Assembly (NCBI RefSeq): GCF_000497045.1
Contig: NW_015961959.1
Span: forward strand, 1,302,001-1,366,000
From: Kalmanozyma brasiliensis GHG001
Taxonomy: Eukaryota > Basidiomycota > Ustilaginomycetes > Ustilaginales
Reading direction: 5' to 3'
Length of the DNA: 64,000 nt
Notes under the pieces: generated by a model
Databases searched by the model: none
Seen by the model: only the letters and a program-made list of their open reading frames with translations
Told to the model about the DNA's origin: nothing
In this document: piece by piece, positions 17,737 through 27,589 of the stretch
Layout: every line of letters begins with the position of its first letter
How positions within the stretch are numbered: the stretch's first letter is position 1
Program-made: the position numbers and the translations under genes

Positions 17737-20019
17737 TCAGTCGGCAGTAAGACGATCCGCATCGAACGCAGGGGTTGGCGGTAGAACACCTTCCATCTTG
17801 CTCACATCTGCCAGCGCCTCGGCTAGCTGCTCGACATCTTCCACTGTTGCGAGGGACCAGACTTCGTAGGCTGAGCCGGAGTGGTCGCCGTTGAGCTCCT
17901 TCTGCTTGTCCCTGTAGGCGAGTTCTTTGCTGAGCAGGTGAGCGCAGGCACGTCCAGGACCGAGACAGATGAACCGCTCCACGCCTTGGGCTAGCAGCGT
18001 ATCGACGGTGCTGAGCCAGTGCACGGGTCTCGCGAACGCACCCGCGAGATCCTCGCGGATCGCATCGCTGTTCGGAAGCACCCGACCGTCTTTCGAAGAC
18101 ACCAGCGAGAAACCCTCCGGATCCGAGAGGGGCATATACTTGACCGCAGGTCGGAGGAAGTCGCTCGCCTCGGTCATCAGACTCGAATGGTACGCCCCCG
18201 ACACGGGCAGGTTGACCGCCCTCGCACCGAGGTTCTTCGACCTCAACCGATCGCAGCAGTACGAAACCCCCACTCGCGATCCCGACAGCACGATCTGCAG
18301 CGCACTGTTGATGTTGGCCACCTCGACCACCTCGTCTCGCGCCACCGAGGGTATTTTGCCATTCCGAATGTCCTCCGATACCTGCTCCACCTCGCGGATT
18401 ACCGCATTGAGCTTTCCGGGTCGAACGACGACACCGGACATCTGGGTCCGCTTCCATCCGGGTTGCGCCTTTTCGGCTGTTGCTGCGGCTTCTTCTTCGT
18501 ATAGCAGATCGGCACCTTTGCCACTGCCGGCGTTGGCAAAGGCCCAGGTCTCGTAGACGCTCTCGGGCTTCTTGCAGCCTGGAGGGAAGAGGACAGGGTG
18601 GTTGGCGGTGTAGTGCGAGGCGACGAGACCTCGGTGTCGGAGGAGACGGACCGCATCGTGCAGGTCCAACGCTCCTGATCCGACAAGAGCAGCGTAGTTG
18701 CCCGACCCGTGACCGGATGCCCACTGGACGTGATCCTGAATGAGATCGATGTTGAACTCCTTACGAAGCACCTGAAGGAACGCGAGCGTGCAGGTGAGGA
18801 TCGCCGGCTGTGCGTTCTCTGCTCGCGTCAACTCGAGTTGGTCACCTGAAAAGACGAGATCGCGAAGCCATCCCCGCCGACTCCGCGCGACGGCTGTGCC
18901 ACTTGCTAGCAGACCCTGCTTCGAGTCGAGATGGCGTGTTTTTGCTAGCTCAGCTTCGAACAGCTCCCTCTGCTGTGAACTCGTTGCGCGCTCGCCCTGA
19001 ATGAAGTGGTGAGAGTGGATGCCGGGCGTCATCATGAGCGCCTCTTCTGCTTGGTGCCAGATCGAACGAGCTGAGCGGAAGGTCTTGTAGAGATCTTTGG
19101 ACATGGCGACGTACTGCGAGCCCTGACCGGGGAAGATGAGAGCCGACTTTTTGCGCACGATGCCGATTCCAGGGTGACCCTGGCCGATGCCTCCCGTTGC
19201 AGTGCCGGCTAACGGTGGCTGTGTGCCGGGCGCCACAAAGGACGAAGCGTTGAAAGAAGAGGATGGGGATGAGAAGTAGGTGTGCTGTGGAAGAGGTTGC
19301 TCGCTGCGGGTAGAGGGCGAATAGCGATGCTGATATCGACTGGCGTGATCCTGATCTGAGGTGGATGAAGGCGCGGACGCTGTGGCTGATGTGCGCGGTG
19401 CACCTGACGATGGACCAGAGACGTGGATGGTGTTCATCTTGCGTTTGCCGTAGTTGGGAATGGCACCTTTGCCTGCGTTGCCCATCACAATGGGTGAGCT
19501 GGCTGCTTTTCCGTTCGATGGGGTCGAACTCGCCTCTCCGGGGCCGACAGGGCCACATTGACTTTTGGCACCTCCGCCAAAGGCCCATGTATCGTCGAGC
19601 TGATCTGCTGCATTGGTGGACTTGGCGCGTACAGAAGAAGAAGCTGGCGATGCAGCTGGACCAGATGTATCTAGAATAGCGCCGCTGGTCCTTCTTTGCA
19701 GAGTAGTGCTGATCTTTGCCTGGCTGCCAACGGAGGTGGACGCCTCATGCGATGCGGCATGGCTTGCTTTCGTCGGTGCCGATGAAAGCAGAGGATGTGC
19801 TGATGCACCGAGAGTACGGTAGCGGGCTACATAGGCGGATGAATCGCGAATCTGAGCGAGAGAGCGACGCTTGTTGGCGGCGCTTGTGGAGACGGCAGTG
19901 GGAGAGGCGGCGATGGCGGTGGTGGAGGAGTGCCTCGGACGGGAGGGGCCGGCAATAGGAGCCGAATGAGACGCTGACGCAATCAGATCTCTTGCTGCGT
20001 TGCGCCGTGAAGAAAGCAT
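17737..20019 (-). CDS. malonyl-CoA:acyl carrier protein transacylase, probably mitochondrial (MCT1/FabD-like)
   Basis: A 760-residue intronless protein. The ATG at 20019 gives a basic, Ser/Ala-rich N terminus (MLSSRRNAARDLIASASHSA) typical of a mitochondrial presequence. About 290 residues of low complexity precede the FabD domain, which starts KKSALIFPGQGSQY (about 293). Other family points are ENAQPAILTCTLAF, RHRGLV, and SGAYHSSLM with the catalytic His (about 609). The enzyme loads malonyl groups on ACP for mitochondrial type II fatty acid synthesis and thereby lipoate supply. Oddly, the nucleophile elbow normally read as GHSxGE is GHGSGN here (about 438), so the usual Ser position is Gly and a Ser sits one residue later. 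The catalytic domain is also longer than bacterial FabD. Confidence 0.88.
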   Translation of the reverse strand: MLSSRRNAARDLIASASHSAPIAGPSRPRHSSTTAIAASPTAVSTSAANKRRSLAQIRDSSAYVARYRTLGASAHPLLSSAPTKASHAASHEASTSVGSQAKISTTLQRRTSGAILDTSGPAASPASSSVRAKSTNAADQLDDTWAFGGGAKSQCGPVGPGEASSTPSNGKAASSPIVMGNAGKGAIPNYGKRKMNTIHVSGPSSGAPRTSATASAPSSTSDQDHASRYQHRYSPSTRSEQPLPQHTYFSSPSSSFNASSFVAPGTQPPLAGTATGGIGQGHPGIGIVRKKSALIFPGQGSQYVAMSKDLYKTFRSARSIWHQAEEALMMTPGIHSHHFIQGERATSSQQRELFEAELAKTRHLDSKQGLLASGTAVARSRRGWLRDLVFSGDQLELTRAENAQPAILTCTLAFLQVLRKEFNIDLIQDHVQWASGHGSGNYAALVGSGALDLHDAVRLLRHRGLVASHYTANHPVLFPPGCKKPESVYETWAFANAGSGKGADLLYEEEAAATAEKAQPGWKRTQMSGVVVRPGKLNAVIREVEQVSEDIRNGKIPSVARDEVVEVANINSALQIVLSGSRVGVSYCCDRLRSKNLGARAVNLPVSGAYHSSLMTEASDFLRPAVKYMPLSDPEGFSLVSSKDGRVLPNSDAIREDLAGAFARPVHWLSTVDTLLAQGVERFICLGPGRACAHLLSKELAYRDKQKELNGDHSGSAYEVWSLATVEDVEQLAEALADVSKMEGVLPPTPAFDADRLTAD

Positions 20020-20297
20020 GATGGCGAATGCGCAAATGTGAATCAAAGTAGGCTCGTTGGGTATATTGAGTCGAGGCGATGAGCTTGTTTGTTGTGGTCT
20101 CGGATGACCAGATATGATTAGGATGGTGCTATGAAGACGTGAACGGCATTGCTATTGGAGGATCGTGGACGGCGCTGTTTGAGCAGCAATCTTGACGTTG
20201 AGAGTTCGTGATGATGATTGGTGTGGAAAGGAAGCTGAGTCGATGAGCGTGTGCTGAATGGATTGCAGGTGTAGGCGGGGTACGAGAGCGGGGTCAG

Positions 20298-20318
20298 TGC
20301 TGCTGCTGCTGCTGCTGT
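20298..20318. repeat. short TGC/GCA microsatellite
   Basis: About seven near-perfect TGC units, followed by interrupted copies (GTTGCTGTTTGCTGCTG). It lies in presumed 5' noncoding DNA of the transacylase gene. Confidence 0.7.
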
Positions 20319-21164
20319 TGCTGTTTGCTGCTGTGTGACTCTGCCCGGTGCGGTAAGAAAGCGCCTTCGGCTCATTCCGCTTTCCAAAGAGGCCGGAGTT
20401 GAATTTCAGGCTCAAGTCCAGTCAAAGGGCGCGATCTTCGCTTCAGCCTCGATGACTACACTCACAACGGACGGTCCGAAATTTCACGGGCAAATCTCAG
20501 ATCGGCCGGATCAAAATCAAGCTGTTAGGCCATCAATAACCCACAAGATACAAATCAAGTTCACGTCAAGTGTTAGACTGATCGCACCGACGATCCGACG
20601 TGCCGACCTGGCTGATCTTGCCTGGCGTTTGGGCATCGATGCCAACTCGGCTGGAACTATGAATGTGGCGAACTGAGGATGTCGGGGGTAAACGAACCAG
20701 CAGCCAGTCAAAGAGCGGCGCAGAAGATCGGACGGACGTAGGGGCCTGCGCTCAACGCTTTGCATGGCGTGCCATTCCCGAATAGGCTCTAGAGCTACGT
20801 CGAATCCGATACAGGAGGCTCATCGGCCCAAAGCTTCCAACCGTGAAAACAAGGAAAAGACGGACAGACAGACGGTCTTTGACAACCAGCATCTAGAAGG
20901 ACTGACGATCCTTGTTCGGAGACAAGGCCTTCTATCGGAGATTAAGAACCAAAAATTCATGTGCGCATAGCTGCAGATGAACCCTTTCGTTCTCGGCTGT
21001 CACACTTTGCGCATCTCACCTTGCGTTTGGCCTCCACTCACTTCTATGGTCCCCATCGTTGCCATCACCGCGCAATCTCCTTGCGCCGACGCTTGTCACC
21101 ACAATTCGCTGAGCTTGAGCGTGGACCACGGCTTTAGCCATAACATCCCCATAGACGCAGACCC

Positions 21165-21170
21165 TTTATA
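21165..21170 (+). promoter_or_regulatory. TATA-like element of the DHA2 transporter gene
   Basis: TTTATA 74 bp upstream of the ATG, followed by a pyrimidine-rich leader. Position and motif evidence only. Confidence 0.4.
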
Positions 21171-21243
21171 GTCTCTCGAGTCGGAACCTCCTTCCACCTC
21201 GGCTCCACCCGAATCCACCTCTTCGAACAAGTCATCCTCAAAC

Positions 21244-22839
21244 ATGTCGTCTTCCAGCACGAGCACTGTCGCTCTCGACTCCGCTCCTCACGACCATCGC
21301 CCACCGCTCTACAACGCCGGCCGTCTCGGTCAAGCGCGCCAGCTCCTCGGCGTGGCCATCCTGTGCCTGTCCATGCTCCTCACCCAATCTTCGTTAGGTC
21401 AAACCGTCCTACCCATCCGCAGCATCGCGCGCACTTTCGACGTCGAGTCCTCCGACGCACAGCAATCCTGGTTCGCCGCCTCCTTCTCCCTCACCGTCGG
21501 CACTTTTGTCCTCCCCGCTGGGCGGATTGGCGATCTCGTAGGCCACAAGACGGTGGTCATCGTCGGCTACGCTGTGCTTAGCGTCTGGTCGCTTCTCGCC
21601 GGGTTGTCGCATTATACGGGCTCGTATGTGTTCTTCGATGTGTGCAGGGCGATGCAGGGTCTAGGATGTGCGGTGCTGTTGCCGAATTCGTTGGCGATAC
21701 TGGGGAGGGTGTTTGCCCCGGGCACGTATGCCAAGCATCTCAGCTTCAGCTTTTTCGCTGCTACAGCTCCGAACGGGTTCCTCGTCGGGGCGCTGTTCAC
21801 GACGTTGATGGACATGAACTCGCGCCTGGGCTGGCAGTGGGGATTCTACATCATGGCCATCACCGCTGCCGCACTGGCCGTGCTGTGCATCTGGATTCTC
21901 CCGAACGAGGCAGAGATGCGCGCAGTAAGCGCCGCGTGGGAGTCCGACACCAAGCCCGAATCATCCGAGCCCTCAACCCCCATCGAGAAGAAAGCACCCC
22001 TCTGGCAACGCATCGACCTCTTCGGCACCCTCACCGGCATCATCGGCCTGGTGCTGTTCAACTTTGCCTTCAACCAAGCCCTCGTCGTTGGCTGGCAGAC
22101 GCCCTACATCTACGCCCTCCTCCTCGTCGGCCTCCTCTTCATCGGCGTCTTCATCTACGGCGAATCCAAAGCGTTGTTCCCGCTCCTCCCCACGAGCGTG
22201 TTTCACCTCAGCGGCACATTCATCCTCCTCTCCCTGGCGTGTGGGTGGGCATCGTTTGGCATTTGGTTGTTCTACGTCAACCTTATGCAGCAGACCATTC
22301 GGGGGTACAGCCCGATCTTTACGCTGCTCACCTTTGTCCCTGCTGGCGTGGCGGGGATTGTTGCCGCGTTCAGCAGCGCCCATATTCTAGGCAAAACAAG
22401 TCCGCCGTTCGTCATGCTTCTCTCGCTCATTGCGTTTTGCACCGGAAGCTGTGTTGCAGGCAACGCACCCGTGAGGGTCGAGAGTCTTCCGTACATCGCT
22501 TCGGCCATCATGCCTTTTGGCATGGACATGAGTTTTCCCGCTGCCAGCATCATCCTCTCCGACTTTTTGCCCGCGCATCAACAGGGGACCGCAAGCAGCA
22601 TTGTCAATACGGTGGTGAACTACAGTATTGCGTTGGGACTGGGCTTTGCGGGCGTCGTGGAGACGCATGTCAATGAGGGAGGGAGGAACGTGTTGAAGGG
22701 GTACAGGGGCGCGTTTTATATGGGCATGGGTTTCGCTGGTGCGGGCGTGGCGTTGGCGTTGGTCAATTGGGGGATGCATTTGCGCGAGAGCAAGCAGAGC
22801 CAGCGGGACAAGGACGAGACGGAGGCAGAGAAGTTTTGA
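21244..22839 (+). CDS. MFS transporter, DHA2-type (14 TM) drug:H+ antiporter-like
   Basis: A 531-residue intronless integral membrane protein. The first TM segment is followed by TQSSLGQTVLPIRSIARTF. The MFS loop 2-3 signature appears as PAGRIGDLVGHKTVVIVGY, and a motif C-like region near AMQGLGCAVLLPNSLAILGR identifies the multidrug branch. Hydrophobic segments continue to residue 515, in keeping with about 14 TMs, with an acidic/basic cytosolic loop (TKPESSEPSTPIEKKAP) in the middle. The start MSSSSTSTV is preceded by a TATA-like element. Export of drugs, organic acids or secondary metabolites at the plasma membrane is typical of the family; the substrate is not predictable. It converges on the alcohol dehydrogenase gene (189 bp apart). 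Confidence 0.93.
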   Translation: MSSSSTSTVALDSAPHDHRPPLYNAGRLGQARQLLGVAILCLSMLLTQSSLGQTVLPIRSIARTFDVESSDAQQSWFAASFSLTVGTFVLPAGRIGDLVGHKTVVIVGYAVLSVWSLLAGLSHYTGSYVFFDVCRAMQGLGCAVLLPNSLAILGRVFAPGTYAKHLSFSFFAATAPNGFLVGALFTTLMDMNSRLGWQWGFYIMAITAAALAVLCIWILPNEAEMRAVSAAWESDTKPESSEPSTPIEKKAPLWQRIDLFGTLTGIIGLVLFNFAFNQALVVGWQTPYIYALLLVGLLFIGVFIYGESKALFPLLPTSVFHLSGTFILLSLACGWASFGIWLFYVNLMQQTIRGYSPIFTLLTFVPAGVAGIVAAFSSAHILGKTSPPFVMLLSLIAFCTGSCVAGNAPVRVESLPYIASAIMPFGMDMSFPAASIILSDFLPAHQQGTASSIVNTVVNYSIALGLGFAGVVETHVNEGGRNVLKGYRGAFYMGMGFAGAGVALALVNWGMHLRESKQSQRDKDETEAEKF

Positions 22840-23028
22840 GGTAGAAACTGTCGGCAGCGACGATCATTTGTACACTACAGCATTCACATTACACAGCATC
22901 AATGCGTTCCGCTTCAAACATGCCCAGCTCGCGCTTCGTGAAGGAACGACAGTCAATTGCAGCCAACTACTAAACAGAAAAGAACAAGAACACCGAGATT
23001 CGAAAGCACCATTTTGCCAACTGCGCCA

Positions 23029-24141
23029 CTACTGGTCGATGTCGAGCACGATCCTGCCCGCGATCTTGCCGCTGTGCATGTCATCGAACACCTGGGGCAG
23101 CTGCGAGAGACCGAGCGTCTTGAACGTCGTCTTGACCCTGCCGCTGGCGGCGATGTCGAGGGCCTCCTGGGCGTCCTGCCTGTTTCCAACGTAGCTGCCG
23201 ACGATGCGCACCGATCGGAATACTGTGAAAAAGACGTTGGCTTTGATGTCCGCCTGACCGGGGAGGCCGACGGCAACGAGCACACCGCGAGGGCGAATAT
23301 AGTCGAGTGCCTGCTCGTAGGCCGCAGCTCCCGAAGCGGCAACAACAGCAGCCTGAGGACCGAATCCGTCGGGCGTGGCGGCCTTGATGTCCTCAACAAG
23401 GTTCTTCGAGGTCTTGAAGTCGATGAACTTTTCCGCGCCGAGCGACTCGCACAGCTGCCTCTTGTCATCTCCCGTGTCGATCGCGATGATGCGATACCCG
23501 GCAGCCCGTGCGTACTGCACGGCAAGATGTCCCAGTCCGCCACCAGCGCCGGGGATGGCGACCCACTGACCAGGCAGAAGCTGGGCCTCCTTGAGCGCCT
23601 TGTACACCGTCACACCAGCACAGAGGATGGGCGCGGCCTGGTCGAGCGGCAGGCCATCCGGAATGATGCTCAGGTGGTTAGCGTATGACACGGCGTACTT
23701 CTGGAACGAGCCATCGACGCTGAAGCCTGAGCACTGAGCGTGGGGGCAGTTGGGTTCGGCACCCGTTCGGCAGAACGAGCAGTTGAGGCACGACGTAGCG
23801 ATCCACTTGATGCCGACACGGTCGCCGATCTTGACAAACTGATCAGCACCCTCACCGAGAGCAACGACGACACCAGCGCCCTCGTGACCGCCAACGAGAG
23901 GAAGCTTGTTGTCGAGCGGCCAGTCACCGAGCATGGCGTGCAGATCCGTGTGGCAGACACCCGAGTAGATGACGCGGACGAGCGCTTCGCCGCGCTTGAG
24001 ATCACGCTGGATGGGCACATCCTTGACCGAGACGGGGCCGCCTTGCTTGTCGAAGATGGCGACGCGGTTCTGGCCGGAGATCTGCAGGTCTTGCTCTCGA
24101 GCATCGGCGTGCGAGTGGGATGAGGTAGCTGAGGGCGCCAT
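23029..24141 (-). CDS. zinc-dependent alcohol dehydrogenase (ADH1-like)
   Basis: A 370-residue intronless medium-chain dehydrogenase. Catalytic zinc ligands are in GVCHTDLHA and GGHEGAG, plus a later Cys. The structural-zinc lobe is CLNCSFCRTGAEPNC. The NAD-binding Rossmann motif is IPGAGGGLGHLAVQYARA, followed by AIDTGDDKR with the Asp that favours NAD over NADP. The length and the motif IKWIATSCLNC match the tetrameric fungal ADH1 family, which interconverts ethanol and acetaldehyde. The first ATG is at 24141; the longer open frame upstream begins with a non-ATG codon. A roughly 20-residue Ser/His-rich N-terminal extension (MAPSATSSHSHADAREQ) precedes the domain and does not look like a strong mitochondrial signal, so the enzyme is likely cytosolic. 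Confidence 0.95.
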   Translation of the reverse strand: MAPSATSSHSHADAREQDLQISGQNRVAIFDKQGGPVSVKDVPIQRDLKRGEALVRVIYSGVCHTDLHAMLGDWPLDNKLPLVGGHEGAGVVVALGEGADQFVKIGDRVGIKWIATSCLNCSFCRTGAEPNCPHAQCSGFSVDGSFQKYAVSYANHLSIIPDGLPLDQAAPILCAGVTVYKALKEAQLLPGQWVAIPGAGGGLGHLAVQYARAAGYRIIAIDTGDDKRQLCESLGAEKFIDFKTSKNLVEDIKAATPDGFGPQAAVVAASGAAAYEQALDYIRPRGVLVAVGLPGQADIKANVFFTVFRSVRIVGSYVGNRQDAQEALDIAASGRVKTTFKTLGLSQLPQVFDDMHSGKIAGRIVLDIDQ

Positions 24142-25593
24142 GTTGATATGCTTTGTCGAGTGTGCTAAGCTTGTCGGGGCTTTAGGTTGGAAGGCTGCTG
24201 TCAATTCTTCGTGAGTTCGAGAGTATGTGTGAGGGAGGATGGACGAGGCTAACTCAATCAGCTCGCTCTTTTATCCCTCTCAGACTAGCTCATGAGTTGC
24301 CATGATACCTCCATGACACACCAGTGGACGAAGGCGTAGTGATGATCTGTGCGCCACGCTGGGACACACAACTGCCATTGCTGCTGCTCTCTGTGTCACG
24401 AGGAAGGATGAAGACCGCATCCTCTCGCGAGCTGCCGCAGGGCAAAGCCGTGTGACTGAAAGAAGTGATTTCCGAAGATCACAATGGCTGCGGCGTGGGA
24501 AGAATCGTGTCTCAGCTCGCGAGAAGAAGTGTGGCCGCGCCGAGGTAGCGCCGCAAGGCAACGGCAATGTGATTCTGGACAGCCCGGTGCTCTGCCGCAT
24601 CATTGTCCGGTCATGGCTGTGTTGGATCAAGGGTCCTTCTGAACAGGCGCGAGAGCGGAGCCTCAGTTGCTCTCACTAGCCACAGAACTACAAGCCAGCA
24701 GCCAGAGGCACACCGAGAGATGTTCGGGAGTGCAGGTCTTCGTCCACGGCAATCCAGCCCCGTCAGCGGTCAGCTGGCGCCTAAGTCCGTGCGCTCTGCC
24801 GCGAGGTCGAGCTTACCTTCGACCTGCTGTATGCAAGCCTCGCGTGCAGAGCGGCCTTTGGCGAGTCAAGAAAAGCATCAACCCCGCAATGTTGGGCAGG
24901 CGCACGCTCGCTTAGATCAAGACAGGCAGCCGAACCAAGTGCGCCAGCCTCCCGCATTTTCCCTTAGGAACCGGCAAATTTCCCCACACTCTGCGCACAG
25001 AGCTCTATTTTTTTCCGTGTCGCATCTCCGCTCCCGCAAGGTCACGCTCCTCCCGCGAGCAAAGGTGGTGTCGTGCGACTCGCTGGATCGTGCTCGCACT
25101 GACCGAACCAGATGTCTTTGAGGGTTCGCAGAACACATAACTCAGGGTCCTTTCCCCGCTAGAGACGGGTCCGCAATCGCAGGGAGAACGGACCAGGCTT
25201 CTAGAACGACACGCCGGCAAGCGACCGCACCACCCCCAGGGTCAAGCTCGTCCCAGTGCAGTAGCCAGATGTTCAGCGGATGGCCGGCGCACCCAGCTCA
25301 GGATCCCGGTCTTGCTCGTCATCTCTCAAAGCAAGGTGCTAAAGGCTCTTCAGAAGCGGTGTGAAGCGCCATTTTATCGACCGCATTTATAAACTGAATT
25401 TGTTTCATACAGTATTTTGTGCTGCTGGCTTGAACACAATTTGATCGCGATGGAGACGACGAGGACGCCTCAACACTTGAACTCGGACGACGATCTGAGG
25501 CTTCGATCGTTCGCTTGGTGTCTGTGCCGGACCAAAGGAGAGCAATTTGTCAGTCGTTCGCTTCCTGCTACAGAGAACCGGTGCGAGAAGCAC
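24142..25593. other. 1.45 kb intergenic region, no supported gene
   Basis: Promoter side of the alcohol dehydrogenase on the left and the 3' side of the small membrane-protein gene on the right. Frames of 60-170 codons occur on both strands without features. A 3' exon of the membrane-protein gene could lie at about 25400-25570 (see that entry). Confidence 0.45.
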
Positions 25594-26356
25594 TTACGCA
25601 GCAGTAACAGCGATCGAGCCAGAGACCATGCCTTCCGACGCCGCGATCATCTTGTTGTAGTCCTCGATCGTGTTGAGCGCCGCATCGCTTATCCTTTTGG
25701 TCAGCTTCGAGATTGCGCGCGAAGGTGGATATGGATGGGCATTGCCGTTCTTCTGTGTATGATCGTACACGTCGTCGTCCGCTTCGGCGCCGGAGATGGC
25801 CGAGAGAAGGGGTAGGGGAGGCACGTTTTGAGCCTCGAGCGGCGACGTGGGCAAGAAAGAAGCCTGCCCTCCCTCTGCTGCGTGACGACGTTGGGCTTCG
25901 CAGATAGCGGCTTTGATTCGCTTGTCCTCTGCATGTGTACGAAGCGAAATTGTCAGCTGTACTTCTGGTAAGGGATGTGTTGGGGCGGAACTACTCACTC
26001 TCTGCCTTGGTCGCAGCGTCCCGGTTCTTGCTCTTCAGATTCATCGTCTGATACCAGATTGCCGCGCCACCGAGACTGACCGCCGCAGTGGTGCCATAGA
26101 CTCCAGCGACAGACTTGCGCTTCAGTCCCGAGCGCAGAAAGTCGTCGGCGCCCAGTCCGATCTTCGCGGGCGCCTTTTTGACCGATTTAAGCGGACGGAC
26201 GAGACTACTGGTGCGTTTGGGATTAGCAGATTGAATGATCTGCTCGGCGGCCTCGACCGGCTCTTCAAGCTGAGCCAGTGACGAGCAGGCGATGGCGAGC
26301 ATCCAGATGAGGATGTGGAAAAGGGCGATCCGAGATGGCATGTTGTTGGACCGCAT
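25594..26356 (-). CDS. small secretory-pathway membrane protein, unknown family, at least two exons
   Basis: Exons 26356-25999 and 25928-25594 (GTGAGT...GCAG, 70 nt intron) give 230 residues. The ATG at 26356 leads into a signal peptide or anchor (ALFHILIWMLAIACSSLAQ). A Lys-rich segment (RPLKSVKKAPAK) follows, then a second hydrophobic segment (GVYGTTAAVSLGGAAIWYQ) that looks transmembrane. The tail is helical and charged, with EDYNKMIAASEGMVSGSI near the end. I do not recognise a family. The TAA stop (25596-25594) lies inside a perfect GTAAGT donor consensus, so an additional 3' intron is possible. It would remove the stop and extend the C terminus by about 17 or about 54 residues depending on the acceptor. 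The C terminus is therefore uncertain. Confidence 0.6.
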
Positions 26357-27589
26357 GGTGATGTGAGCTGGCTGAGTAGCGGATAGAGTGTGGCACTCAG
26401 GGGCTTTTGAGTGGCTCCGCGATCGTGGCTAAGCAGACCGACTTGGGCCGATAGCGCGCAACACCGTAAACAAGAACGTGTGAAGCGGCGCCAAGGCGTG
26501 TGGGCTTGCGGGAATGGATGGCGCTAAATGTCGACGGGTAGTGACCGAAAGGATGAATCAGGGCTGAGCTCGTACTGTGTGGTTGGCAAGGCAACGGTCG
26601 TTGGCGTGTCATCACCTGTCACGGTCCTAGCTATATATCCGGTGTGTCCTGGATGCGTGGAGAATTTGGCGTTCTCTCGGGCCATGCACACAAGGTGCAA
26701 TCTCGGCGCCGGTTCGTCCCGTCGTTTCCAAAGCCTAAGGTCGTGCAGCGACGGCCGCACGAGACTGACCGCTCGCAAGTGCAATCGATGGAGGACCGAT
26801 CACGAGCCTTTGGTTTGAATCATATGGAACAATCGGACAAAAGGACCGATTGCGCAACGTTCCAGGGGTAAGCCGTAGCGAGATGAAGATGCTCGCGGTT
26901 GACGTTCCAGGTAATCCGGTCCGTGAAGTCGAGAGGCGATGATGGTAGAGGACAAAGAGAGTTGAACCATCAATGTCACGCTTGCCCCTGTGGAACGTGC
27001 TGGAACCATAACTTCCATTGATGCATGCGATCAGATAGCCCCCTGTGGCTTCCGTCTCTCCCGCCGGACCATTGACTTCGGACGGCAAAACGTGCGAGAC
27101 TGCTCAGCCTCGTGACAATGGAGGAACCCACCAGACGTCGACACGTTCTGTAATACGCTCTGAGAACCATCGCGTCCCAATGGTTCCAAGAGATGAAATG
27201 AGCACTTTGGTGCGGATTGAGCGAACGTGCCAAGCAGCGATTGGTCCACGAAGCAGTGGTACGCAAATGTCGCAGCTTCATATGCAGAAACAAACGCGGC
27301 GTGACAACTGCCATCCCGGCGTCAGCGCCCATTCGACATTAGACTTTTGTCTTCGCACTCAGCCGACATGAGCAGAAGCAGACAAACCCACTTCTGAGAG
27401 TTGTCCTGTCGCGACGATGCACATCAAGCGGGAGATCCCAGAGCAGATGCTTCCGATGCATCACAGACACATCGCAGAGGATCAGGTAATCGCAGATGAT
27501 TCCATCATTAAAGCATTACGTATATGTACAGAGACGAGTGTCGATGCAAGGATTCCAGGCAATGCTATGCCGCGATCCGCCCTTTTGAA
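26357..27589. other. 1.2 kb intergenic region, no supported gene
   Basis: A TATA-like CTATATATCC at about 26630-26640 may serve the minus-strand gene to its left, some 280 bp away. Open frames on both strands are short, overlapping and featureless. Confidence 0.45.

Larger units (their letters stand above)
20020..21243. other. 1.2 kb intergenic region between divergent genes
   Basis: Probably the promoters of the transacylase (minus) and DHA2 transporter (plus). It holds a short TGC trinucleotide repeat near 20298-20318. A TATA-like TTTATA lies at 21165-21170, 74 bp before the transporter ATG, followed by a CT/CA-rich leader. An 87-codon minus frame over the repeat is Ser-rich from repeat expansion, and I do not call it a gene. 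Confidence 0.5.

Noticed and set aside
20152..20415. 87-codon minus-strand Ser-rich frame
   Set aside because: Its Ser run comes from a TGC microsatellite, it overlaps another frame, and it has no start context or domain.
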